Origin: Anaeramoeba flamelloides
Taxonomy: Eukaryota > Metamonada > Anaeramoebidae
DNA length: 64,000 bases
NCBI GenBank assembly: GCA_027625915.1
Contig: JANTQA010000070.1
Span: 13,645,001-13,709,000, forward strand
Reading direction: 5' to 3'
The notes beneath the pieces were generated by a model. The model was not told where the DNA came from and did not search any database. It saw nothing but the letters and a program-made list of their open reading frames with translations. Positions within the stretch are counted from its first letter, which is position 1; each line of letters opens with the position of its first letter. The translations under genes and the position numbers were made by a program. This document shows, one piece after another, positions 23,758 to 34,969 of this stretch.

Positions 23758-26700
23758 TTATTTTTTCTTTCTTGATTTATTTTTTCTTTTTTTCTTTGAT
23801 TGGTGAGTTATTTGCATTTTCTCAATCACATCATACATGAATTTGGAAACTTTTTTCTTTGTTCTTTTAGAAATTTTATTGGAAAAGTTTTGTTTTTTGT
23901 GTTTTTTTTTTTCTTTTGCGAATAATTTCTCTGAAATTTTTACACTTAAATTTGAAAAATCTTTGTGTGGTATTTGATTTTTTCTTTCTGCATTTTTGAA
24001 TTTTTTTTTTACATATTTATACAAAGACTTTTTAAATTTCTCTTCGTTTTTCATTTGCCGTTTTTCATTTTTTTTCATTTTTTTTCTTTTGTTTTTTTTT
24101 TTTTTAGATTTTGGTGAGGAATTTTTGATTCTTTTTCTAGACTTTGAATTGCGAAGAGTGGTTCTATTGTCACTATCTTCAAATAATGAATCTTCATCGT
24201 CATTAGTAATATTATAAGTATAAATATCATCATCATCATCATCATCATCATCATTTTTCTTTCTTTTCTTGTTTTTTTTTTTTTTCTTATTTTTATTTTT
24301 TGTTTTTGGATTAAGTTCCTCTAATTGTAAATCCAAATCTTCATCTTCATATTCATCTTCCTCATCGTCTTCAATCATATTTTGCTGTTTTAATGATCTA
24401 TTTTGAATTAAAATATCATGATTATTATATTCTTCATCACTGGGATGATATTCTTCATCATTTTCTTCTCCAGTATCACTTGAATTTTTAAAATTTTTCT
24501 TTTCTTCAAAATATTCTCTTTCATTTTCTATAATTGCATTATTGTTAATATTATTACTCACATTCACATTTTTATTTTTATCCCCAATAACGTTGCCATT
24601 GTAATCATCATTATAGTTATTATCATTTTTCAAATGATCATCATTATGCTCGATATAAGAATCATCTTTGTTATCATTATCTATCTCATCCTCATCATCG
24701 TCTTCATCCACATTATCTTCTTCAGTGTCATCTTCATATTCGATTTCTTCGTCATTTACAATAAAATCATCCAGTTGATAATCATCTTCTTCGAATTCAT
24801 CTTCTGAAGAATACTCATTTCTATTTGGTCTCCTATTCCTATTTCTTTGAGTTGATCTTTTGTTTTTCCTATTATTTTTTAATTTAGATTTTGAACCATT
24901 TTTTTTCAGATCCCTTCCATTGCTTATATTATCATCATTTTCGTTTTCGTTTTCATTATCATATTCATCGTTACGCCCGGTATTTCTTTTTATTATTTTT
25001 TTCTTATTAAAGGTATCCTTTGGGAAATTACGTTCTCTGGAGGTGAATTTCTTGTATCTTGATTCCCTTCGATGAATCTCCTTTGTTCTTTCTTGCTCAA
25101 TATTATTTTTTCGAAAACGATCAGCTATCCCAGAAAATTTTCTCCATCCTCTTCTTTTTGCAAATCCTCTTTTTAAGCTACTTTTTGATAAATTAATTAC
25201 TGATGAAAATTTTGGTTCATTGTCGTTTTCTGTTTTTTCCGAATTATCTTGTTTTTTGCTTTTTTCGTTCATTCCGTTTTGTACCTTTTGCCTTTTGTTT
25301 GTGAAGTAATCCGGAGATTTATTCTCGTTTGGCTTTGAATTTATTTTTATTTCTTTATTATTGCCATTATCTTTTTTGTCTGTTTTTTCATAATTTTTAT
25401 TTTTTCCATTATTGCTTTTATCAGTTTGGACTTGGGTTTGAGTTTGGATCTCAATTGAAGAATTGATATCTTTTAATACTAAAGTTTCGTTTTTCTTTCT
25501 TTTTGTTTTAATGATTTCAATTTTATTAATATCCAATATTTTTTTTGGTTCATCTATAATTTCTCCTTCTTCGGTTTCTTTTTTATTCATTTTATTATTG
25601 CTTGATTGAATTTCTTTATTTTTAATTAAATTTTTATTTTGAATATCATTTTCGTTTTTGTTTTTATTATCATTTGTAGTTATGTTTTCTTTTTCATTTA
25701 GATTTTCATTTTCATTGTCTTTTTCGTTTTCGTTTTCGTTTTGTTTATCATTTTCCTTTGTACTTATGTTTTCCTTTTTGTTTATATTTGTATTTTCAAT
25801 TTCATTTTCGATTTCTATTTGGTTTGTATTTCCAAAGTCTTGATTATTATCTTTTGTTTCAATCCCCCAACCTTTTTCAGATGATGTTTTACTAATTTCC
25901 CAAGAGTCTTCATTAAATTCATTTTCATTTTGAAATATATCTTTTTTAATTTCTTTTCGTACTTTTATTTCTTGTAATTTATTTATTTTTTTGTTTATTA
26001 TGTCATTTGTTTTGAATTCGACATTATTCGTTTTCTTATTAGTTTTATCATAATTTTGATTATTTTCAATATAGTTTGATTTATTAAATTGGAATCCCTT
26101 TTTTTGTTTCTGTTTATATTTTGGCACATATAAAGAATGGATTTTTTTTGACAATTCTGCTGTCTGGAAGAATCTGTTAAGTGAAGACGCTGATCCTATT
26201 TGAAGTTTTTGTGATCTATTATTTTGTTCATTATTTTTTTTAATTTTATTATTATTAATATTCAGATAATTATTTTGATCTTCATTTTCATTAATATCTT
26301 CATTTTCATTAACTTCGTCGTCGTCATCTGAATAAATTTTCATTTCATTTTCTATTTTGTTTTTAATTATTTCATTAGAATTTTTGTACTCGTATTTTTC
26401 TTGCTTCTTTCCTTCTTTATATTCTTCTTTGCTTTGGGCTTCTTCTTCTTCTTCAAATAGATTAACATTTTCTTGAGTTATATTTTCTTCATTCTGTATG
26501 ATACGATTATTTCTTTTTGTCTCTTCAATTGTTGATTGGTTGTTAATGATATTTTTATTATAAATTGGAATTATCTTTTTTTGTGTTTGTTTTTCTTTGA
26601 CAATTTTGGTTTTATTTGAAATACCTATTCCATTTTTTATTTCTTTGTCCAGTATTATTGGAAATCCTTGTTGTTTTTCCGTTTCACTTATTATTTTTTT

Positions 26701-27213
26701 AAAACAATTCTGACTGTTTAAGTCATTTAAATTCTGTTGCTTTTTATTTTCGTTTGAATATATGGTTGCACTATTATTGTTTTTATTTGCAATTGGTAAT
26801 TCAATTATCATATTTGCTTTTTCAATTTCGTTTTCTTTTTCATTTTCCTTTGCTTCTTCTTTTTCTTCATCTTTTTCAGTTTCTTCTTTTTTTTTATTTT
26901 CAATTTCAATTTTCATTTGGTTTGGGTTTACATTCTCTTTTTTCTCTTCGACTTTTTCTTTTTCTATTTTCTCTTCTACTTTTTCGTTTTCTTTTTCATT
27001 TTCCTTTGCTTCTTCTTTTTCTTTTTCTACCTTTTGTTTTTCTTTTACGCATTTGTCAAAATTTTGAATTTTGTTTTCTTTTTCTTTTTTTAATTCGTTA
27101 GGTTCCTTTATATTTTGAACAGCATTATTCAAATGTTGAGTCACACAATTACTAACTATATTGTTTTCATGAAGTTTGTTGTTTGTTTCTTCAATTTTTT
27201 GATCATTGTTCAT
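23758..27213 (-). CDS. Large charged, disordered, probably nuclear protein
   Basis: A single exon of 1151 residues starting MNNDQKIEETNN at ATG 27213. No folded domain is recognised. The N-terminal third is Lys/Glu/Asn-rich. Near residues 675-705 is a basic patch (SLKRGFAKRRGWRKF). About 815-855 is strongly acidic, entered by LDDFIVNDEEIEYEDD, a DDFIVxDEE pattern known from several chromatin and transcription proteins. An Asp run lies near 990, and the last 150 residues are very basic (KSRKRIKNSS, KKKRKNKSRKKK), fitting nuclear localisation. The acidic-then-basic pattern suggests a histone- or nucleic-acid-binding role, which is inference only. Length without stops and a proper ATG argue that it is real and expressed. 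It has no conserved partner nearby. Confidence 0.8.
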   Translation of the reverse strand: MNNDQKIEETNNKLHENNIVSNCVTQHLNNAVQNIKEPNELKKEKENKIQNFDKCVKEKQKVEKEKEEAKENEKENEKVEEKIEKEKVEEKKENVNPNQMKIEIENKKKEETEKDEEKEEAKENEKENEIEKANMIIELPIANKNNNSATIYSNENKKQQNLNDLNSQNCFKKIISETEKQQGFPIILDKEIKNGIGISNKTKIVKEKQTQKKIIPIYNKNIINNQSTIEETKRNNRIIQNEENITQENVNLFEEEEEAQSKEEYKEGKKQEKYEYKNSNEIIKNKIENEMKIYSDDDDEVNENEDINENEDQNNYLNINNNKIKKNNEQNNRSQKLQIGSASSLNRFFQTAELSKKIHSLYVPKYKQKQKKGFQFNKSNYIENNQNYDKTNKKTNNVEFKTNDIINKKINKLQEIKVRKEIKKDIFQNENEFNEDSWEISKTSSEKGWGIETKDNNQDFGNTNQIEIENEIENTNINKKENISTKENDKQNENENEKDNENENLNEKENITTNDNKNKNENDIQNKNLIKNKEIQSSNNKMNKKETEEGEIIDEPKKILDINKIEIIKTKRKKNETLVLKDINSSIEIQTQTQVQTDKSNNGKNKNYEKTDKKDNGNNKEIKINSKPNENKSPDYFTNKRQKVQNGMNEKSKKQDNSEKTENDNEPKFSSVINLSKSSLKRGFAKRRGWRKFSGIADRFRKNNIEQERTKEIHRRESRYKKFTSRERNFPKDTFNKKKIIKRNTGRNDEYDNENENENDDNISNGRDLKKNGSKSKLKNNRKNKRSTQRNRNRRPNRNEYSSEDEFEEDDYQLDDFIVNDEEIEYEDDTEEDNVDEDDDEDEIDNDNKDDSYIEHNDDHLKNDNNYNDDYNGNVIGDKNKNVNVSNNINNNAIIENEREYFEEKKNFKNSSDTGEENDEEYHPSDEEYNNHDILIQNRSLKQQNMIEDDEEDEYEDEDLDLQLEELNPKTKNKNKKKKKNKKRKKNDDDDDDDDDIYTYNITNDDEDSLFEDSDNRTTLRNSKSRKRIKNSSPKSKKKKNKRKKMKKNEKRQMKNEEKFKKSLYKYVKKKFKNAERKNQIPHKDFSNLSVKISEKLFAKEKKKHKKQNFSNKISKRTKKKVSKFMYDVIEKMQITHQSKKKRKNKSRKKK

Positions 27214-27368
27214 TTTTTAGGTTTTGTTTTCTTTTGTAAAAGCCAAAAGAAAAAAGTAAAAAAAATGAAGTATGCAAAACTGAGGGGCTCTTTATTGCAA
27301 AACAAAACTTAACAATCTCAAAATCTCTGAAACAAATCATAGTCAAAGATTTTTTACAGATTTCTATA

Positions 27369-27875
27369 TAGTATTGAAAAAAATACCTGACAGTTAAAAT
27401 AATCTCCGACAGATTATTTTAATTGTAAATATTTGTGAATATGATTTTTTTAATTATAAAATATTTCCTCCAAATCCTTTTTATAACTAACCAAAATTTT
27501 TATGAACTGTAGAATAACTCCCCCCTAAAGTTCATTAAAGTGGGGGTGTCTAGTGAGTACTTATTTAATGTTTGATAGCTAAAGTAGATCAACTTTTTTT
27601 GAAAAAACAATTCGGTATTTTTGAGGGTTACTATGCATTGAGAAAAAGATATTTTTTTTATTCTTGTTTTTTGAGTGATCATATGGTGCTTTAAACAAGT
27701 CTAATTTCAATAATCATCATTCTAATAAGTGAGTGCCGATTTCAAATTTATAAAGTTTGATTCTGAACAAAAGAATTTATTTTAAATCAAAGAAATTTTA
27801 TATCAATTTTCTTCAAATTATCAATTAAAAATTGTGTTTGGGATTATTTTTCTCTCTGGTATTTTTTTCAATACA
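27369..27875. mobile_element. MITE family B, copy 2
   Basis: About 507 bp with ends GTATTGAAAAAAATACCTG and, reversed, GTATTGAAAAAAATACCAG. The core CCCCCTAAAGTTCATTAAAG is shared with 8731-9209 and 51415-51915. It sits about 150 bp upstream of the charged-protein gene, so it may lie in its promoter. The 60-residue minus-strand frame here comes from the element. Confidence 0.75.
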
Positions 27876-28336
27876 ATAATTTACAGTCTGACTTTTACAA
27901 AATTTTTTGGAAAGGGTTACGATATTGTGTAATTTTTTCTTCAAGGCTCATATTTTTTTGTCCAATTTGTCCGGGATGAAAATATTGTTATATTTATTTT
28001 TCATCAAATAGCACAACCAATATCAGAAATTGTTGATTTATATTTGTTTTGAGAAAATATTTTTTTCAATTCTTGAGAATTAATGATATTCATTCATTTC
28101 ATATTTACCTCTTGTATTTGGTGGTATACCCTTTGGAAAATAAAAATTCTTAAAATTTACACTCTCTTTGAAAAACGTATGCACACTTATATATATATAT
28201 ATAAATATCCTTTAAATATAAATTTACTTGTAAACAAAATATTTTCTATAAAAATATTAGTCCTTTTACCTTCATTTGATACATTTTCGTCGAAAAAGTC
28301 AAAATTGACTTATTTTTACTTAAAATAAAGAGACTG

Positions 28337-28378
<42 letters not shown>

Positions 28379-28379
28379 T
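27876..28379. other. Intergenic with AT microsatellite
   Basis: AT-rich, with (TA)n runs at about 28190-28202 and 28339-28378. The 81-residue frame at 28083-28328 has no support from repeats or composition, and I do not call it a gene. Confidence 0.4.
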
Positions 28380-29020
28380 ACAAATAAATAAATATAAATT
28401 TAGAAAAAGGATATTTGTTTGAAAATTTTATAAAATAAATCTCATTTAGGGTTTAACCAATCCAAGTTCAAAAGTGAAACTGACTGTAGTAAAATATAAT
28501 TTTAAAGTATTTTGAATAAAATAAATGGGTTTTTATGTGTTTTTTAGATTTAAAATGAAAATTATGAAATTTTACCACCAAATTTTTACATAATTTATAA
28601 ATTTGAAAATTTAGGAAAATTGTTGAAACTGTAAAAGATTTTAAGATTTTTGTCAAAAAAGAAATTCTAAGAGTTTAAATTTAACTGAAATAATATAAAA
28701 ATTTCAAAATTATTTTTATATCTAAGAATTCCTTTTTTTTTCAGCTGAAAAATTATCCACTTAAATATTAACGTATTAAATATACAAATTCATCAATTTT
28801 TGTTGAATCATTGTCAATTTGACTTTAAATTAATAAAATTGAAAAATTCAATGATCATAGAGATTATAACCCAATTTTTAAAAAAGGAATTGAAAGAATA
28901 CAATAAATTATATTTTGGTTAAACTTTCGAATAAATATTATGTTTATAGTGGAAAAATGTAAAAAAAAAAATTGTTAAAATCTTATTATTTTAGTTCTTA
29001 ATTTGTTAGATGTGTTTTAA
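28380..29020 (+). repeat. Dispersed repeat F, copy 1
   Basis: Matches 44540-45185 in the same orientation; for example GAAACTGTAAAAGATTTT occurs near 28625 and 44790. In both places a family C element begins at the right edge, but in opposite orientations. Near 28470-28488 a single family A MITE end (AAAGTGAAACTGACTGTA) is present. No coding potential. Confidence 0.65.
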
Positions 29021-29021
29021 A

Positions 29022-30215
29022 GGAAGTGGATACATATTACCATTTTTAAAAATTTATTTGTGAGAACTTATTGAAAAAACTTTTTTGAGTTTCACAAGAT
29101 ATTGAAACTTTGAAACCTAAATATCATTGCTGCTCTATTTATAAAAAGAAATACAAACCAAAGTAAATTAGAGTTGAATCTAAATGTTTAAAAAATGTAA
29201 AAATTTTATTAAATTGAATTTTTGATTTTATTAAATGAGCTTTTGGGATCTAGAGATGTGTTTTTGATGATATTCAAAATTAAAAATTAAATAAAATAAT
29301 TAAAAAAAATAGACCCTAAAAGGTGTATATTTAAACCAAATCTTTTATTTTTGAAAACCAAGTCAAAAAGATCAACTTTCAAGATAAATTTATCGAAATC
29401 AATAATGAAAAAAATTATTCAAATGATATTTTCGAAGATTGTTTTTCTTTATCTTCTTAATTTGATGAATCCAAACAATTCATTACCTTGGATTTCTCTC
29501 ATTCCCATTACTATTTATTATTATTTTAAAAAAACATTTTTTTACAAATTTGCTTTTAAAATAATTATAGAAATTCTTTTTATCAAACTTAGGGAAAAAA
29601 AAGAATTTGGTTTAAAGATTAAAGTAAAGAAGTTATATTTTTAAAATTAAAAAAACAGTTAAAAAAGTTCAAATCTAAAGAAAAAGAAAACTCGAGAAAT
29701 AATTTCAATTAGAATACAGAATTTTGCTTGGGTTTTAAATTTAATTGAAAATAAATAATTATCAAATCAAACAAACACAGCAATAAATTATTTATTTGGG
29801 ATGAAGAATTTTAAAAATATCCATTTTTTTGAACAAAAATTAGGATAAGATAAATTAAATGAAAATAGGAATTTTAAAATTCATTTTTGAAATTTTTTTA
29901 TAATTACCAGTAATATTTTAACCAAAAATTTTCCAAACAAAAGTTTTTCTATTCAATTTTAAAAATATAACCAAGTAAAGAAGTAGTAATTTTATCAAAG
30001 TTTATAGATAAGATCAATAAATAAATTATTTTTTGATTATTAATTTCTTGATCTAATTCATTTTTTCATATCCATTTTTGAATTGGTATGTAAATATATT
30101 AAACTAAAACATTTTCAACTCTCAAATCATTAAAAAATTAATAAATTTTATTAAAGATTTGATTTAAAGAATTCAGTTTCACATAATTCATGGTACTCAA
30201 AATTTGTCAAAATGT
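29022..30215 (+). mobile_element. TIR element family C, copy 3
   Basis: About 1.2 kb, the reverse of 45185-46500 and 9243-10700 and parallel to 1-1005. The ends are decayed (AGTGGATACATATTACCATT near 29030; TCAAAATGTACATACG near 30207). The 97-residue frame at 29351-29644 lies inside it and is not conserved among copies. Confidence 0.65.
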
Positions 30216-30224
30216 ACATACGTA

Positions 30225-30475
30225 AGGTTTTCCAGAATTTAAAAGAATTGAGTTAAATCTTTAATTTTTCTCTATTCTTTTGAATTCTGGAAAAGATAGG
30301 TACTCTTCGGTACTTGATGGCACTCTACGGCATTTGAGGCAGTTTTAGTTAGGTTTTTTAACATTTATAAGAATATAGTAAAATCTTTGATTTTACTCAA
30401 AATTCAAAAGAATTTTGAAAAAGTTAGATAATTGGCAGCACTTTACGGCACTCTAAGACACCCCACAAAAATATT
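30225..30475. repeat. Hairpin array A4
   Basis: Two TTTCCAGAATTTAAAAGAAT-type palindromes, each followed by short tandem motifs: GGCACTCTACGGCATTTGAG near 30330 and GGCAGCACTTTACGGCACTC near 30431. A clear example of the module plus terminal-motif layout. Confidence 0.75.
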
Positions 30476-30489
30476 TCACAATAATAAAA

Positions 30490-31440
30490 TATCAAAACTA
30501 TTATTTATTTAAAACCCAAAGATATTTAAGTTATCCATCAAGTTCAACAATCCTAAAATTTTGAGAATTTACTAATTACCTAAATAGATATTATTATGTA
30601 ATCAATAAAAGCTCATTTCAATTTTGTCCTTTATGTTTAAAACATGAACAGAAAGAAATAATAGAAAATATTAATCATTTTTATATGGGTATGTTCTTCC
30701 TATGAATAAAATAGATTAATTTTTCAAAATAAACTAAAATTCAAAATTTTCCACAGAGTTAAAACGTTCCAAACAATCAAAATAATACAATTTCATTGAA
30801 ATTAGAGATAATTTTGATTTTTGAAAAATATGGAAATCATTTTTTCATCTTTTAGTTTTTGATTTTCATTCCATTGTTTGAATTACGTAATTTGTTTCGT
30901 TGGATCAAAATTTTTTTCAAAAAATTGATATTAGGTTAAAGTCAAGTTGTTACAAATAGAAGAACTCAAATAAAATTAGTTGTTAGTATCTAACCATTTG
31001 ATCGATCAATATTCCTAATAGAATTTAAACAAATTTACCAATGTATTTTTTTGTTTTGCTCTCTCCAAAATTTTTAACACATCCATGATTTATTTGTATG
31101 GATAATTATTTATTTATTGTTTTGTGAGTATTGTAATTTATAAACAAGTGTTAACATTTCAATTAGTAAATGGTTCTAATTTGGTAAATCTTCTTGAATT
31201 GATTAAATAAGTTTTTTTTTTCACAAATCGAATTTTAGTGTGTTAAAAATTTTGAATTAGGGTTTAAATTAAAATAAATAAATATTTAATGAATTAATTT
31301 TAAACTGTGATAGTTTGAAATTATTTTTATTAATTAATAATCGTGAAATCTATAATTTTTCACTTAAATTTCTGAAAGGGAATTTAAGTCTAAGGGCAAT
31401 TAGAGTGTAATTTACACTTCTTCAATAATAAAAAAAAAGC
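30490..31440 (+). mobile_element. LINE 3'-end fragment, copy 2, split by a family D element
   Basis: 30490-30735 matches 14453-14700, including the zinc-motif stretch (TTTTGTCCTTTATGTTTAAA near 30622). 31290-31440 continues the match with the hairpin ACTTAAATTTC/GGAATTTAAGT (about 31360-31389) and an A-rich tail. Between them, about 30735-31265 is a reversed family D element. Confidence 0.6.
30735..31265 (-). mobile_element. TIR element family D, copy 3
   Basis: The reverse complement of 60395-60920, sharing AACCATTTGATCGATCAAT and GCTCTCTCCAAAATTTTTAA. Its ends are of the TTCAAAATTTT type. Inserted in a LINE 3' fragment, as seen by comparison with 14453-14895. Confidence 0.65.
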
Positions 31441-31473
31441 AACCACTTTTTTTTTTTTCCTTTGTAACTCTTC

Positions 31474-31506
31474 TTTTCAAGAATAAAGAAATTTAGCTCT
31501 TGAAAA
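31474..31506 (-). other. 3'-UTR stem-loop of the RCC1-BTB gene
   Basis: TTTTCAAGA and TCTTGAAAA form a 9-bp stem around a loop of about 15 bases, 16-48 bases past the stop. The same structure follows the second gene copy at 47171-47203. A role in 3'-end processing or stability is possible, but the copies are so alike that its conservation proves nothing. Confidence 0.4.
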
Positions 31507-31521
31507 AATGTAAATAGCAAA

Positions 31522-33330
31522 TTAGTTAAGATCAAATTGCTGTTTAATTTTCAATAATTCAGACTCAAGATTACATTGATCATTTAATTGGTAATATTCA
31601 ACAGAATCAGACAATTCTTCAACAATTAATTCTGGATCATCGTCAGCTGTTAATTCAATTGAATTGGTATAAAAATATTTGATTAAAATTTCCAAGCTTT
31701 CGATTGTTTTATTCGAATAATCTTTAACTTTGTTTGTATTATCTTTTTCATTAACATTATCAAACATTTCCCGAAACAACCCGCTTCTCGCCAATAAAAT
31801 GAATTTGTGAACTGGTATTTCTTCATAATTTCCCTCTTCATCCTCATCCTCGTCCTCGTCCTCATCCTCATCATCATCAATTTTAACCAAAATTTTAAAA
31901 TCCTTTGAATCATCATCCTTGTAGAGCTGGGCAATATCCTTTTCAAGTGTATTATCCACAGATGGTGGGAAAGTTAATTGCAAGGCATTAAAAGTTTGTT
32001 CAAGTTTTTCGTTATCTGAGATCTCATCATGATAAATCCATTTCAAAAAACTCAATGTTTGTTCTTTGTTGATTGATTTTTCTCCAAATAATTTGTTTTG
32101 GATTTGCTCGATTGTTAATTTGGTTCTGCATTCGAGAAGGGACTTGTGAACTGGGATTTTGTTTCCCAAGGTTCCAATTTCGTAATCACAAAATTTTTTA
32201 GATTCAAATAAAAGCTCAAGATCTCTGGAAAGTGTATTTTTGAAATCAAGATAAAGAAAGCTAAAAGTTGTTCCACTGGCAATTCGGATCATGTCTTTTG
32301 AGCCCAAATATTGTTTAAAAAAAGTTGGTAAGCTGATTTTTTTTGGAATTTTGTTGTTTTTAATTTCTTCTGTTGGGTAGTTGTTGGAAGAAAAACCCCA
32401 CCCATACAATTCATTTTGGTCTGTCAAAATCAAAGTTCGGCTTGTTCCTGTTGCCAATTGGACAGCTTTCTTATCCTTTAGTTGTGGTATTAAGGTAAAA
32501 ATCATTTTTCTGACATCGTGTCCATTTGTTGCCTGTTGGCCGCAGCTATAGGTTTGTCCTTTGTTTGTGATTAAAATGGTGTGGTAACTACATGACCTGA
32601 CAGTCAGGATATCCGATCCTTTAAAGTTTTTCACAGCAGTGGGTGAACTTTGCGCAACAGTAGAGCCAATACCTGACTCTCCATAAGTGTTGTTTCCACA
32701 GGAATACAAAAGATCAGGTTTGCTTGTTGTGAAAAAGAAATTCATTGCATAGATTCCTCCAAAGATTCTGCTGACCTTGTCTTGGATATGAATAGGCATT
32801 GGTTCTTGGCCTCCGTTTTTGCCAATGCCAAGCCTCCCTGAACCGTTCGATCCTATGGCATACAATTGGTCTCCATTACAAATATAATACACAGAGCAGG
32901 AGCCCATGATAAGCGAATCAACAAACAATTTCTTTTCTTCGAAAAATGTTACATATCTGATCTTTTCAAAAGTGCTTTGGTCTGCATCAAGAAGAGGTAC
33001 TTCTTTATAATTGTTAGAATTGGCCAAAGACCAAACCTTGCCCGACTCAGTTAAAATTTGATAGGTTTCATAACTTGCATCAATGTCTTTGATTGTTTCG
33101 TTTTTGGGTAATTGGTATTTCCTTTTCTCCTTATTTACTTCATAAAACTCCAATTTGTTTGGCTTTTTCCAAACAAGAAAGTTGGTGTTGTTTCCACAGA
33201 CGATCTTTTTTATTGTTTGGGTTTTTTTGATTTTGGTTTCGGTCCATTTGGGTAAATTGTTGTTGTTTTCTTTGGTAACGGAACTGAATTGTCTTGATCC
33301 AGTAAGATAAACAGAGGACTCCTTTGACAT
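31522..33330 (-). CDS. RCC1-repeat + BTB protein
   Basis: A single exon of 602 residues starting MSKESSVYLTGSRQF at ATG 33330. RCC1-type propeller repeats are visible at residues about 150-320: GDQLYAIGSNGSGRLGIGKN, LLYSCGNNTYGESGIGS, GQTYSCGQQ, NELYGWGFSS. A first BTB-like unit at about 368-435 contains KFCDYEIG and IPVHKSLLECR. A fuller BTB domain at about 477-585 contains DFKILVKID, IPVHKFILLARSGLFREMFD and the ESLEILIKYFYT helix. A run of Asp/Glu is inserted in the second BTB between its first strand and VHKF. BTB proteins commonly dimerise and serve as cullin-3 adaptors, and RCC1 propellers bind proteins, so a substrate-adaptor role is inferred. A nearly identical copy lies at 47219-49028. 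Confidence 0.92.
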   Translation of the reverse strand: MSKESSVYLTGSRQFSSVTKENNNNLPKWTETKIKKTQTIKKIVCGNNTNFLVWKKPNKLEFYEVNKEKRKYQLPKNETIKDIDASYETYQILTESGKVWSLANSNNYKEVPLLDADQSTFEKIRYVTFFEEKKLFVDSLIMGSCSVYYICNGDQLYAIGSNGSGRLGIGKNGGQEPMPIHIQDKVSRIFGGIYAMNFFFTTSKPDLLYSCGNNTYGESGIGSTVAQSSPTAVKNFKGSDILTVRSCSYHTILITNKGQTYSCGQQATNGHDVRKMIFTLIPQLKDKKAVQLATGTSRTLILTDQNELYGWGFSSNNYPTEEIKNNKIPKKISLPTFFKQYLGSKDMIRIASGTTFSFLYLDFKNTLSRDLELLFESKKFCDYEIGTLGNKIPVHKSLLECRTKLTIEQIQNKLFGEKSINKEQTLSFLKWIYHDEISDNEKLEQTFNALQLTFPPSVDNTLEKDIAQLYKDDDSKDFKILVKIDDDEDEDEDEDEDEEGNYEEIPVHKFILLARSGLFREMFDNVNEKDNTNKVKDYSNKTIESLEILIKYFYTNSIELTADDDPELIVEELSDSVEYYQLNDQCNLESELLKIKQQFDLN

Positions 33331-33698
33331 TTTTGATAAAACACAAATAACTGAGAAAAAATATTGTTTGATGTTAAAAAAATGATTCCATTTTACTTAT
33401 CTGATATACAATAAAATTGAAAAATGTCAGGTTAGACAAAACTACTTTTCACTAATCTTTCAACTTGAATAATAGACTTTATTTATAATATACTCTAGTC
33501 AAAATAGAACGTACAAAAAAATTTATTACATCACTTTCATGAAAAAATTTAAACATTTGCTTATTTTTCACTTTATAATAAATACACTTATTATAAACGC
33601 TATTGGCTAATAAAAGATCTTGGATCAAAGTTTATTTTTGAAGATATATTACAATAAAAGTTGATAAATCCATTTTTCCTGTATTATTTTTTTCTAAT

Positions 33699-34920
33699 TT
33701 AAGGGACTAGTAAACATAAAAAAAATCTTTAAGTAGAATTCAGAGCAAAATAAAAAAAATTTTATCGCTTCTTGAAATTTCAAAACTAAGTAAAAATCTG
33801 ATAACTACAATACAAAAATTACTTTTAATGCTCTTTTCAGAAATGAATTATTGTTTTTAAAAAGTCAGATCCATTTTTTCTCATTTTTGAAAAATTCAAA
33901 ATTCAGCATATTTCTGAATTATTTAAAAAAAATTATTTTCTTAGCAAGAAGATTGAAATCTTATTGCATATAAAGGAAATGTACAAAAATACACTTTAAA
34001 AATGAAATAACTAAGTTCTAAAATAACTCAGTTTCAAAAATCTACTTAATTTCAAAAAAAATACAAAAATTATTTTAAACTTGTAAAAAAAAATAATTTT
34101 TTGATTCAAAGAACAGTTCAAATCAATTTTTACGATTTATTGAATAAAAAAATCTGAGAAAAAGAACCAAACAAAGAAATTAAAAATTCTCCCAAAATAC
34201 TTTTTTAAAAACTGAAAAATTCAACTTCTAATCAAAAGAAATACTTTTCAATTTGATTATTTATAATCCATAATAAAAAACTCAAACTTAATTATTTCAG
34301 TAAGCCATCAACAACACAAACATTAAATGTATCAAATAGACTTGATAATTATTTCTCAATTTTTTAAAGATTTTCAAACAAATAAAACAATTCAAATGCA
34401 TATTTTGATTAAAAAAATAATAATAGATATTATCAAATAACTGATTTTAATACAAACGATTCCTTGTTTATACTTGGTATTTGAAAAAGGATATTGACTA
34501 GTCTTTCAAATTTCAAGAAATTTAATAACTATTTGTAAATAAAATAAATGAACTATTTTTTTAGATCTTCAAGGATACAATATCTGATTTATTTTTATTA
34601 TATTTTTAAAATAAGATTAAATTTTCAAACTTTATTTGTTCATAAAGACTCTTAAATCACGAAAAGTGAGATTTCTTCATATTTAAATTTTTTTGCAAAT
34701 TTTTATTTTTCTAATTAGATCCAAAAATACCAACAAAAAAGTATCTTGATCTTTGTACTGAAAATTTCATTGGAAAAATGAAATCTTCTAAAAATGATTA
34801 TTCATTTCTCCCAAAAGTTGATAAATGAAGTTATGAATCGGATTTAATTGTATCCTTATGTAAATAATTACTCTATTGACTTTGATAAAAAAAAATAGAT
34901 AAGAGTTACTAGTCCCTTAA
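33699..34920. mobile_element. TTAA-flanked element with perfect 11-bp inverted ends
   Basis: TTAAGGGACTAGTAA at 33699-33713 and TTACTAGTCCCTTAA at 34906-34920 are exact inverted copies. Excluding the shared TTAA, the inverted end is GGGACTAGTAA. TTAA duplications are typical of piggyBac-like transposons. The left border coincides with the point where the 33530/38350 inverted repeat stops matching, which supports a later insertion. No transposase is seen in its 1.2 kb, so it would be non-autonomous. The family call is inference. Confidence 0.6.
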
Positions 34921-34969
34921 GAGTTTATTCCATTTTAATAGGAAAAAATTTGAATATTTTTATTTTAAC

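Noticed and set aside
28339-28378. (TA)n run as a telomere- or centromere-like signal
   Set aside because: It is a plain dinucleotide microsatellite; similar ones occur at 21943, 40378 and 57628.
29351-29644. 97-residue plus frame
   Set aside because: Lies inside a family C element and is broken in the other copies.
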